Below, one piece after another: positions 1 to 5,745 of a DNA stretch of 5,745 bases. The notes under the pieces are model-generated. The model did not search any database, was not told the origin of the DNA, and saw only the letters and a program-made list of their open reading frames with translations. The stretch is from an uncultured Lachnospiraceae bacterium (GTDB lineage Bacteria; Bacillota_A; Clostridia; Lachnospirales; Lachnospiraceae). The position numbers were made by a program, and so were the translations under genes. The stretch lies in the NCBI GenBank assembly GCA_902795985.1, contig CADBNG010000248.1, positions 1 to 5,745 on the forward strand, in the 5' to 3' direction. Each line of letters starts with the position of its first letter. The first letter of the stretch is position 1.

Positions 1-585
1 ATTAATACTGTCGGAATCGTTGTCGAGCTGATAGATCTCTATCAGGTAACGATACGCTTCCACAGCTTCCGGATTTGAGGCAATGATATCCTTATACTGG
101 ACGATCGCCTCATATTTATTTCCAAGCTCATTGGTAATACGGGCTTTGAGAATCAATGCGTTAAGATTGGCCGGATCCAGCGTCAGTGCTTCACTGACCA
201 GACCGTTGGCATGTTCAAACTCGCGGCTGTTGAAGGCGGAAAGCGCCTGATCATAATACTCGTCGGAGGTCAGCTCCGTTTTCACAGTTCCGGAATTATG
301 ATACCAGTACCGGTACAGGGCAAAAACGGTTACGGCACAGGCGGCCGCGACCAGAAGAATGATCAGAACAGACCGTCTGCGGTTTTTACGGAAATACTTA
401 TCTTCCTGTTCCAGAAGCTCCTGCTCTGTTTGGGCAGACAGGTCTTCTTCCGGCTGGATTTCCGGTTCCTTGTAGGATGTTCCGAGGGTCTCGTAGTCCG
501 GGACAAGCTGGATTTCATGACCACATTTAGGGCAGACGACTTCGCCGTCCGGTATTGCAGTCAGACATTTCGGGCACTGGGTCAT
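1..585 (-). CDS. Zinc-ribbon, single-pass membrane, TPR-repeat protein (3' end outside window)
   Basis: Reverse-strand reading frame open from ATG at 585 to the window edge: 195 codons, no stop, so the C-terminus is missing. It opens with a zinc ribbon, CPKC at residues 4-7 and CPKC at 18-21, giving four likely metal-binding cysteines. An acidic, Glu/Gln-rich stretch follows (about 31-62), then a basic cluster (66-71) and one hydrophobic helix (about 72-93). By the positive-inside rule the ribbon should be cytoplasmic and the rest extracytoplasmic. The outer part contains two 34-residue TPR-like units (about 107-140 and 141-174), each ending in a typical (D/N)P turn, and the start of a third. 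TPRs usually mediate protein-protein contacts. The start is fixed by GGAGG at 596-600 and lies 2 bases after the ftsK stop, so translational coupling is likely. No specific function can be assigned; a scaffold or envelope-assembly role is only a guess. Confidence 0.85.
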   Translation of the reverse strand, partial: MTQCPKCLTAIPDGEVVCPKCGHEIQLVPDYETLGTSYKEPEIQPEEDLSAQTEQELLEQEDKYFRKNRRRSVLIILLVAAACAVTVFALYRYWYHNSGTVKTELTSDEYYDQALSAFNSREFEHANGLVSEALTLDPANLNALILKARITNELGNKYEAIVQYKDIIASNPEAVEAYRYLIEIYQLDNDSDSIN

Positions 586-587
586 GT

Positions 588-2936
588 TCAGTTTTCCTCC
601 AGATAGTTTTCAAACTGTTCCATCGTCATCAGGATTTTGCGCGGCTTGGTTCCTTCTTCCGGACCTACAACGCCGGCGTCGGCCAGCTGGTCCATAATCC
701 GGGCGGCCCGGTTGAAACCGATTTTAAAAATACGCTGCAGCATTCCGATGGAGGCTTTGTCTTTTTCTATAATGAATTTTCCGGCTTCGGTAAAGTAAAC
801 ATCCCGCTCATCCGAGGGCTTCTCCGCGGATGAACCGCCGGAAACATGATTATCGATGCTTTCCTGAATAGAGGAATCATACTCGACTTCTCCCTTCTGG
901 TCAATCAGAAAACGGACAACTTTCTCAATTTCCTCATCGGAAACGAACGCGCCCTGTACGCGGGCCGGCTTCTGATATCCCTGCGGGTAGAACAACATAT
1001 CGCCTTTTCCGAGAAGTTTTTCCGCCCCGTTCATATCAATAATAACACGGGAATCGATACCCGACGCGACGGAAAGGGCGATCCGGGACGGCATATTGGC
1101 CTTGATCAGACCGGTGATAACATTGACGGAAGGCCTCTGGGTGGCGACGATCAGATGAATTCCGGCTGCCCGGGCAAGCTGTGTCAGGCGGACAATCGCG
1201 TCTTCGATTTCTCCGGGAGCGACCATCATCAGATCCGCCAGCTCGTCGATGATAATGACAATCTGGGGAAGCTTTTTCGGCGGCTCCTCTTCTTCGTTGG
1301 CCGCGGAGGCGATCCGGGAAACCTTTTCATTATATCCTTTGATGTCGCGGACACCGAATTCCGCGAATTTGTTATAGCGGTTTGTCATTTCGGAAACCGC
1401 CCAGTTCAGCGCGCCGGAGGCTTTTTTCGGGTCGGTAACGACCGGGATATAAAGGTGCGGAATATTATTGAAGACCGAAAGCTCAACAACCTTCGGGTCG
1501 ATCATGATAAAACGGACCTCTTCCGGCGTTGCTTTATAAAGGATGCTCAGGATCAGGGAATTGATGCAGACGGATTTGCCGCTTCCGGTAGCGCCGGCAA
1601 TCAGCAGGTGCGGCATTTTGGCGATGTCCGTTACAACCGTCTTTCCGGCAAGATCTTTACCGACAGCAAACGCGAGCTTCGAGCGGAAGCCGGTGAATTC
1701 TTCGGTTTTCAGCAGATCACCGAGGAACACAGAGGCATTCGTCTTGTTCGGCACTTCAATTCCCACCGCGGCTTTACCGGGGATCGGGGCTTCGATACGG
1801 ATGTCTTCCGCGGCAAGGTTCAGCTTGATATCATCCGACAGGGCGACAATACGGCTGACCTTAACGCCCTGCTCCGGCTGAAGTTCATAACGTGTTACCG
1901 TCGGGCCGCTGCTGACATTGACAACAGTTGCTTTGACTCCGAAATTATTCAGGGTTTCCTGCAGCTTTAAAGCGGTTGCGCGGATCTGGGAGGACATGCC
2001 TGCCGAAGATCCTTTACCGCCTTGTTTCAGGAACGAAAGCGGCGGGAAGCGGTATTCGGAAGTACCGGCTGTGGCGGAGGCTTCAATCTCCGCAGCGATA
2101 TCCTTCGTGTCGGCAGCCGCCGTATCCGATCCTTTCTGCGTGCCGGAAGAACGTCGGGAACGGGTCTTTTTTCTGGGCGGTTCGGGTTCTGTGTCCGTGA
2201 AATCGTTTTCTTCGGCTTCGATTACCGGAAGGACCGGTTCATCCATCCCTTCCAGTTCCCGTTCTTTTTTCAGATCGTAATCTCCTACTCCGCCGGAAGA
2301 AGTTCTTTCTCTCCTGCGGACCGTTTTTTCCGTATGGCGCGTACGGGCATTCTGTACGGCAATGGAACTGCGCCGGCGCGCGTCGGTGACAAGCGGCCGC
2401 TGTGTCATAAGAATCGCGAAAACGATCATGGCCGCGATAATGACAATATATGCGCCGGTCGTTCCGATCAGTTTGCCCAGCAGGGTAACGATGATACCGC
2501 CGATCAGTCCGCCGCCCAGATGGTCCTCCGAACTGTAGGTAAAATAGGAAAGAATCCGCGCATCCTCTTCATATCCGATCATCAGAAGCTGAAGAAAGGA
2601 TACGATTGAAATAAAGAGGCCGCATGCCCCCACCGCCTTGAGACGGATATGCGGGATATCTTTGTTCGCAATGAAAAAAGCGGCAGCGAAAAACAGGATG
2701 ACCGGTACAATGTAAGCAATAAAGCCGAACAGACCGAAAAGGAAACGGCTGACATACCGTCCGACCGCGCCGCACAGTCCGAAATTGGACAAAAGAATCA
2801 GAACGGAAACCGCAAGAAAAACGATCAGAAGAATATCGTTTTTCAGCTTCTTCTCCTGTTCCGAAACGGCCCGTTCGCCGCTCCCCATGCTGCGGGCCTT
2901 GTTATTTGATGTTTTCTGTTTACTCCCCGAAGGCAT
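588..2936 (-). CDS. ftsK: DNA translocase FtsK/SpoIIIE
   Basis: Hexameric, ATP-driven double-stranded DNA pump that clears chromosomal DNA from the closing septum; in spore formers the SpoIIIE form moves DNA into the forespore. The 782 residues match the SpoIIIE class (about 790) rather than E. coli FtsK (about 1330). The N-terminal membrane domain has about four helices (roughly 34-51, 64-91, 99-120, 143-177). A charged, low-complexity linker follows (about 180-300) with Arg/Lys-rich and Glu/Pro-rich patches. The motor has the alpha/beta core from about 315, Walker A GATGSGKS at 448-455, DPKVVELS at 481-488, Walker B IIIDELADLMM at 561-571 (Asp564, Glu565) and ATQRPS at 598-603. The C-terminal gamma winged helix (about 715-775) contains LQRIFKIGFNRAARIMDQ and reads DNA polarity sequences. 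The ATG at 2936 has AGGGG 9 bases upstream; the next Met (residue 17) has no ribosome site. All parts are intact. Whether it acts in division, sporulation or both cannot be told from this window. Confidence 0.97.
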   Translation of the reverse strand: MPSGSKQKTSNNKARSMGSGERAVSEQEKKLKNDILLIVFLAVSVLILLSNFGLCGAVGRYVSRFLFGLFGFIAYIVPVILFFAAAFFIANKDIPHIRLKAVGACGLFISIVSFLQLLMIGYEEDARILSYFTYSSEDHLGGGLIGGIIVTLLGKLIGTTGAYIVIIAAMIVFAILMTQRPLVTDARRRSSIAVQNARTRHTEKTVRRRERTSSGGVGDYDLKKERELEGMDEPVLPVIEAEENDFTDTEPEPPRKKTRSRRSSGTQKGSDTAAADTKDIAAEIEASATAGTSEYRFPPLSFLKQGGKGSSAGMSSQIRATALKLQETLNNFGVKATVVNVSSGPTVTRYELQPEQGVKVSRIVALSDDIKLNLAAEDIRIEAPIPGKAAVGIEVPNKTNASVFLGDLLKTEEFTGFRSKLAFAVGKDLAGKTVVTDIAKMPHLLIAGATGSGKSVCINSLILSILYKATPEEVRFIMIDPKVVELSVFNNIPHLYIPVVTDPKKASGALNWAVSEMTNRYNKFAEFGVRDIKGYNEKVSRIASAANEEEEPPKKLPQIVIIIDELADLMMVAPGEIEDAIVRLTQLARAAGIHLIVATQRPSVNVITGLIKANMPSRIALSVASGIDSRVIIDMNGAEKLLGKGDMLFYPQGYQKPARVQGAFVSDEEIEKVVRFLIDQKGEVEYDSSIQESIDNHVSGGSSAEKPSDERDVYFTEAGKFIIEKDKASIGMLQRIFKIGFNRAARIMDQLADAGVVGPEEGTKPRKILMTMEQFENYLEEN
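596..600 (-). promoter_or_regulatory. Ribosome binding site of the zinc-ribbon/TPR gene, inside ftsK
   Basis: GGAGG read on the minus strand, 10 bases upstream of the ATG at 585. It lies within the last codons of ftsK, so the site is translated by ribosomes finishing FtsK. This supports coupled translation of the two genes and decides the start of the downstream gene. Confidence 0.8.
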
Positions 2937-2945
2937 TTAAAACAA

Positions 2946-2950
2946 CCCCT
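2946..2950 (-). promoter_or_regulatory. Ribosome binding site of ftsK
   Basis: AGGGG on the minus strand with a 9-base spacer to the ATG at 2936. It is weaker than a full AGGAGG, but is the only purine-rich site in the 37-base gap after uppP and supports the upstream Met over the internal Met at residue 17. Confidence 0.55.
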
Positions 2951-2973
2951 GTACTACATCCGGAATGAATGGA

Positions 2974-3837
2974 TCAGACCAGATAAATGATAATCGAGAC
3001 CGCGCCGATGACCAGACAATACAGCGCGAAGACTCTCGTGTAATGCGGAAGAAGGAATTTCTTCAGCAGTGACAGTATAAAATAACCGACAATCGCGGCC
3101 GAAAACATGGCAATGACGGTATATCCCATACCGATCGCCGGAACGGCCGACTTTGTACGGATCAGTTCAAAGAAGAAAGCGCCCAATACGGAAGGAATGG
3201 CCAGCACAAAGGAAAACAGCAGGGTGAATTTTGCCGTAAAACCGCTTAAAAACCCGGAAGAAATCGTCATTCCGAGCCGGGAAATGCCGGGAAAGCCGGA
3301 AAATCCCTGAAAAGCGCCGACCAGGACCGCGTCAAAATACTTGGCCTCATGGGGCTTCTTGTACAAATGCGTCGAAAAGGACGCAACCAGAAGCAGAAGG
3401 GCCGTAATCAGAAGACCGATGCCGGAGGCCAGAAGGTTTCCGATCAGAGACTCGCTCAGTCCGGCGGAAATGATCCCGAAGATAATGGTCGGAATCAGGG
3501 CAATCAGGATCATCAGGGACATCTTCCGGTAATGGGTCGTTACGATCTTTCGATAGGTCTTCTCCCCTCTTTTTCCTCCGAACAGCTGCGACAGATTGGC
3601 CGCTGCATCCGAGAAAATCCCGATGAATTCCGAAAAGCACCGGAAAATCTGGCTGTAATACACCAGGAAAATCGATATCAGGGTGCCGATATGGATATAG
3701 ATCAGCAGCGAAAGGTCGATCTCAGTGCTGACGCCCATAATATGGGAAACCAGCGATAAATGGCCGGACGTACTGACCGGAAGGAAATCGGTGATTCCGG
3801 ATACGACACCGAGGATTAAGGCTTTTATAACGGTCAT
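2974..3837 (-). CDS. uppP: Undecaprenyl-diphosphatase, UppP/BacA family, with altered catalytic motifs
   Basis: The family removes one phosphate from undecaprenyl diphosphate to regenerate the lipid carrier for peptidoglycan and other wall polymers; overproduction is linked to bacitracin resistance. Its 287 residues are close to the usual 265-290, with many hydrophobic helices (for example about 42-61, 106-125, 133-153, 205-225, 235-257, 268-287). Family marks are FLPVSTSGH at 18-26, IHIGTL at 48-53, the IPTIIFG segment near 115-121, and PGISRLGMT at 183-191. Oddities: the usual (E/Q)GxTE at the first motif reads SGITD, so the first acidic/amide residue is Ser13 and the second Glu is Asp17; in the second motif SRSG reads SRLG. 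His26, Ser186, Arg187 and Thr191 are kept. The fold assignment is secure, but activity on the usual substrate is uncertain. ATG at 3837 has AAGGGA 7 bases upstream and lies 15 bases after the yebC stop. Confidence 0.88.
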   Translation of the reverse strand: MTVIKALILGVVSGITDFLPVSTSGHLSLVSHIMGVSTEIDLSLLIYIHIGTLISIFLVYYSQIFRCFSEFIGIFSDAAANLSQLFGGKRGEKTYRKIVTTHYRKMSLMILIALIPTIIFGIISAGLSESLIGNLLASGIGLLITALLLLVASFSTHLYKKPHEAKYFDAVLVGAFQGFSGFPGISRLGMTISSGFLSGFTAKFTLLFSFVLAIPSVLGAFFFELIRTKSAVPAIGMGYTVIAMFSAAIVGYFILSLLKKFLLPHYTRVFALYCLVIGAVSIIIYLV

Positions 3838-3844
3838 AACAGAT

Positions 3845-3850
3845 TCCCTT
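3845..3850 (-). promoter_or_regulatory. Ribosome binding site of uppP
   Basis: AAGGGA on the minus strand, 7 bases upstream of the ATG at 3837, occupying most of the 15-base gap after yebC. The spacing supports the chosen start and leaves no room for a terminator between the two genes. Confidence 0.65.
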
Positions 3851-3852
3851 TG

Positions 3853-4581
3853 TTATTCGTCAAGATTGGTATAAACATACTGTACGTCGTCGTTGTCCTC
3901 CAGGAGATCCAGGGTTCTCTGAAGGTTCTTCAGCAGGGCTTCGTCGGTCAGGGCAATGTAGTTCTGCGGAATCATTGTTACGTCGGCTTCGCTCATCGGA
4001 ATCCCGGCCTGTTCGAAGGCTTCGCGTACGGAGGAGAAATCATCGGGATCGGTAAGGATCTCATAGTATTCTTCTTCCTCCTGGAAATCTTCCGCGCCGG
4101 CGTCCAGAGCGGTCATCATGAGTTCGTCCGCGTCTCCTTCGTAGTCTTCCTTGGAGACGATGATCTGGCCTTTTTTATCAAACATAAAGGAAACACAGCC
4201 GGGCGTTCCGATGTTTCCGTCGCCTTTGGTAAAGGCGCTGCGGACGTCAGCTGCCGTACGGTTTTTGTTATCCGTCAGCGTTTCAACGATAATCGCGATG
4301 CCTCCGGGGCCGTAGCCTTCGTAGGTGATCTTTTCGTAGTTGCTGGTATCGCCGGAAGAGCTGGCCTTTTTGATGCCGCGTTCGATCGTGTCGTTCGGCA
4401 TGTTGTTGGCCTTTGCCTTCGCGATGACATCGCGCAGTTTGCTGTTATTGGCAGGATCCGGTCCGCCCTCTTTTACGGCGATCACGATTTCACGGCCGAT
4501 GATGGTGAATACCTTGCCTTTCTTCGCGTCGTTCTTTTCCTTTTTGTGCTTGATGTTGGCAAATTTTGAATGTCCGGACAT
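3853..4581 (-). CDS. yebC: YebC/TACO1-family translation or regulatory factor
   Basis: Full-length member of the YebC/PmpR/TACO1 family (242 residues; usual 235-250). It was first described as a transcriptional regulator; the mitochondrial homologue TACO1 and more recent bacterial work point to a role in translation, including relief of ribosome stalling at proline-rich stretches. Family signatures are the N-terminal [12 protein letters not shown] (Phe7 where many have Trp), [21 protein letters not shown] at about 42-62 (allowing easy recognition), YEGYGPGG at 87-94, [12 protein letters not shown] at 103-114, the [17 protein letters not shown] block at 122-138, an acidic run at 167-172, and the C-terminal DDVQYVY at 231-237. 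It is a soluble cytoplasmic protein. No residue looks damaged. ATG at 4581 has AAGGAG 11 bases upstream. In many bacteria yebC neighbours ruvC; here it lies between nnr and uppP, and ruv genes are not in view. Confidence 0.97.
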   Translation of the reverse strand: MSGHSKFANIKHKKEKNDAKKGKVFTIIGREIVIAVKEGGPDPANNSKLRDVIAKAKANNMPNDTIERGIKKASSSGDTSNYEKITYEGYGPGGIAIIVETLTDNKNRTAADVRSAFTKGDGNIGTPGCVSFMFDKKGQIIVSKEDYEGDADELMMTALDAGAEDFQEEEEYYEILTDPDDFSSVREAFEQAGIPMSEADVTMIPQNYIALTDEALLKNLQRTLDLLEDNDDVQYVYTNLDE

Positions 4582-4592
4582 GGTTCGTTTAT

Positions 4593-4598
4593 CTCCTT
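4593..4598 (-). promoter_or_regulatory. Ribosome binding site of yebC
   Basis: AAGGAG on the minus strand, the strongest Shine-Dalgarno match in the window, with an 11-base spacer to the ATG at 4581. It fits high translation of yebC and fixes its start. Confidence 0.8.
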
Positions 4599-4619
4599 CT
4601 TATTCTTACTTTTAGAATT

Positions 4620-4648
4620 ATTATCCGATATAATCCAGCAGCTCCGAA
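4620..4648 (-). promoter_or_regulatory. Possible weak promoter in front of yebC
   Basis: On the minus strand GATAAT (4625-4620) matches the -10 consensus at 5 of 6 bases. Exactly 17 bases upstream is TTCGGA (4648-4643), a poor -35 (3 of 6). A start near 4612 would give a leader of about 30 bases carrying the yebC ribosome site. The elements overlap the end of nnr, so chance is a real possibility; this is a guess from spacing and the -10 box alone. Confidence 0.2.
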
Positions 4649-5745
4649 GCGGTGACGGCATCATAACCGATGTTCTCTCCCGCTGTCTCACCGGCGATGC
4701 CGTGTTCATAGACAGCCAGCGCGGCAAGAGGCAGGTCGGAATCGCCGTAACGGGTGCGGTAGCCGGCAATCATTCCCGCAAGAACATCGCCGCTGCCGGC
4801 CTTGGCGAGGGCGCTGCAGCCGGAAAGGTTGATCCAGAGCGCGCCGTCCGGTCCGGCCGTTACCGTCACGGCATCTTTCAGCACGCAGGTTACCTGATGC
4901 TCTGAAGCGAAACGGGACGCGGTTCCGGCAGGGTCGCTTTTGATCTCCGGCACGTCAACGCCCAGAAGCCGGGACATTTCTCCTGCATGGGGAGTGATCA
5001 CGCAGTCAAACCGAATGCGTTCCCACAGATCCGGATTGGCGGACAGCAGGTTCAGGGCGTCCGCATCCATAACAGCCGGAAGACGGTTCCACTCCAGAAA
5101 ACGGATCATCAGCTCTCTGGAAAACTCATCGGTTCCGATGCCCGGCCCGATCAGGACGTGGTCCGCCCAGGCAAGATCCTCTTTCAGCTTTTTCAGGTCT
5201 TCGGTATCCTGCCGGTAAGTGGTGATCAGCGCTTCGGGCAGCAGTGCCGCCAATGCGGTACGGTTTGCTTCCGACGTGAAAATCTTTACCATACCGATGC
5301 CGGTGCGCAGGGCTGCCTTAGCGCAGAGAAAAGCCGCGCCGCAGATCGTTTCGGATCCGGCGATGACCAGCAGCTTTCCGAAAGTGCCCTTGTTTCCGCT
5401 TTCATCCCTTTCGGGAAGAAGCGCGTAATCTTCTCCCGATACGGCTTCGGCAAAGGGCTTGCCGTCCAGGGCTGAGGGGAGAATGCCGATGTCTTCCACA
5501 TATAATTCGCCGCAGCAGGACGGTCCTTCACAGAGAAGCTGTCCGCGTTTCATATACTGAAAAGTCACGGTGATATCCGCCGCGACGGCTGTGCCGAGAA
5601 TGTGACCGGTGTCCGCGCTCAGTCCCGAAGGAATATCCACTGCTACGACGGGAGCCGGACCAAGGTTGATCCGGTCAATGATTTCCGCCGTTTTTCCGGT
5701 AATGTCCCGCCTGAGGCCGGTTCCGAAAAGCGCGTCAATCACGAG
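4621..5745 (-). CDS. nnr: Bifunctional NAD(P)HX epimerase/dehydratase, N-terminus outside window
   Basis: Repairs hydrated NADH/NADPH: the N-terminal YjeF_N domain interconverts R and S hydrates, and the C-terminal ribokinase-like domain dehydrates the S form using ADP (ATP in eukaryotes). The frame stays open to the window edge (last codon CTC, then GTG at 5742), so the real start is upstream. From family size (about 500 residues) roughly 125 N-terminal residues are missing. Counting from the GTG codon, the epimerase part shows DALFGTGL at 3-10 and DIPSGLSADTG at 36-46. The dehydratase part shows GTFGKLLVIAGS at 119-130, GPGIG at 199-203, MDADALNLL at 225-233, TPHAGEM at 250-256, Lys289-Asp290, and AGSGDVLAGM at 315-324, whose Asp319 is the expected catalytic base. 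It ends with TAA at 4621, 39 bases before yebC. All visible motifs are intact. It is soluble and probably cytoplasmic. The visible GTG at 5742 lies inside the conserved epimerase domain and is not the start. Confidence 0.95.
   Translation of the reverse strand, partial: LVIDALFGTGLRRDITGKTAEIIDRINLGPAPVVAVDIPSGLSADTGHILGTAVAADITVTFQYMKRGQLLCEGPSCCGELYVEDIGILPSALDGKPFAEAVSGEDYALLPERDESGNKGTFGKLLVIAGSETICGAAFLCAKAALRTGIGMVKIFTSEANRTALAALLPEALITTYRQDTEDLKKLKEDLAWADHVLIGPGIGTDEFSRELMIRFLEWNRLPAVMDADALNLLSANPDLWERIRFDCVITPHAGEMSRLLGVDVPEIKSDPAGTASRFASEHQVTCVLKDAVTVTAGPDGALWINLSGCSALAKAGSGDVLAGMIAGYRTRYGDSDLPLAALAVYEHGIAGETAGENIGYDAVTASELLDYIG

Noticed and set aside
339..346. Perfect palindrome GCGGCCGC
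   Set aside because: It encodes part of the transmembrane helix of the TPR protein (Ala-rich codons) and is single-copy; nothing suggests a binding site.
808..833. 7-base inverted repeat TCATCCG/CGGATGA with a 12-base loop
   Set aside because: It lies within ftsK coding sequence, between the motor and the gamma domain, with no T-run; most likely chance in CCGG-rich sequence.
846..1970. A 374-codon open frame on the plus strand, antisense to ftsK
   Set aside because: It lies wholly inside the conserved ftsK motor domain, and its translation has no recognisable motif or hydrophobic pattern of a real protein. The gene's codon bias (few TTA, CTA or TCA codons) keeps the opposite frame open.
3858..3863. 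TTGACG on the minus strand at the end of yebC, a 5 of 6 match to a -35 box
   Set aside because: The only -10-like sequence at suitable spacing falls on the uppP start codon, so it could not drive uppP with its ribosome site.
3850..4569. A 239-codon plus-strand open frame mirroring almost all of yebC
   Set aside because: It is the exact antisense shadow of a full-length conserved gene, opened by the same codon bias. No independent ribosome site or family resemblance was seen.
4603..4619. Inverted repeat ATTCT/AGAAT with a 7-base loop between nnr and yebC, considered as a terminator
   Set aside because: The stem is only 5 A/T-rich pairs and no T-run follows on the transcribed strand; it is too weak for an intrinsic terminator.
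4629..4634. TATAAT on the plus strand near the end of nnr
   Set aside because: No -35 partner is evident at suitable spacing and no plus-strand gene lies downstream; it falls within nnr codons and is probably chance.

Overview
The window is an ordinary, densely packed bacterial chromosomal segment. All five genes lie on the minus strand, so transcription runs from high to low coordinates. The gaps between them are 39, 15, 37 and 2 bases, with no convincing terminator in any gap, so a single operon or a chain of read-through transcripts is likely. No RNA gene, mobile element, CRISPR array or long non-coding stretch is visible. Base composition and codon style look the same from end to end, and nothing suggests recent transfer.

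Order in the direction of transcription: (1) the 3' part of nnr, a bifunctional NAD(P)HX epimerase/dehydratase whose start lies beyond position 5745; (2) a YebC/TACO1-family translation or regulatory factor, 4581 to 3853; (3) an integral-membrane undecaprenyl-diphosphatase of the UppP/BacA family, 3837 to 2974, with substitutions in its conserved catalytic motifs; (4) an FtsK/SpoIIIE DNA translocase of 782 residues, 2936 to 588; (5) the 5' part of a membrane protein with an N-terminal zinc ribbon, one transmembrane helix and TPR repeats, 585 to beyond position 1.

The organism is probably a Gram-positive anaerobe of the class Clostridia (Lachnospiraceae/Oscillospiraceae-like). This is inferred from the YebC N-terminus ([13 protein letters not shown] style), the SpoIIIE-sized FtsK with a short linker, the purine-rich Shine-Dalgarno sites and the roughly 50% GC content. 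It rests on family resemblance, not on a database search.

Functionally this is housekeeping: repair of damaged nicotinamide cofactors, a translation-associated factor, recycling of the lipid carrier for cell-wall synthesis, and chromosome pumping at division or sporulation. UppP, FtsK and the zinc-ribbon/TPR protein all sit in the membrane, which may hint at a cell-envelope/division theme. I found no evidence of a novel multi-gene system. The points most worth checking are the altered UppP motifs and the zinc-ribbon/TPR protein that is probably translationally coupled to ftsK.
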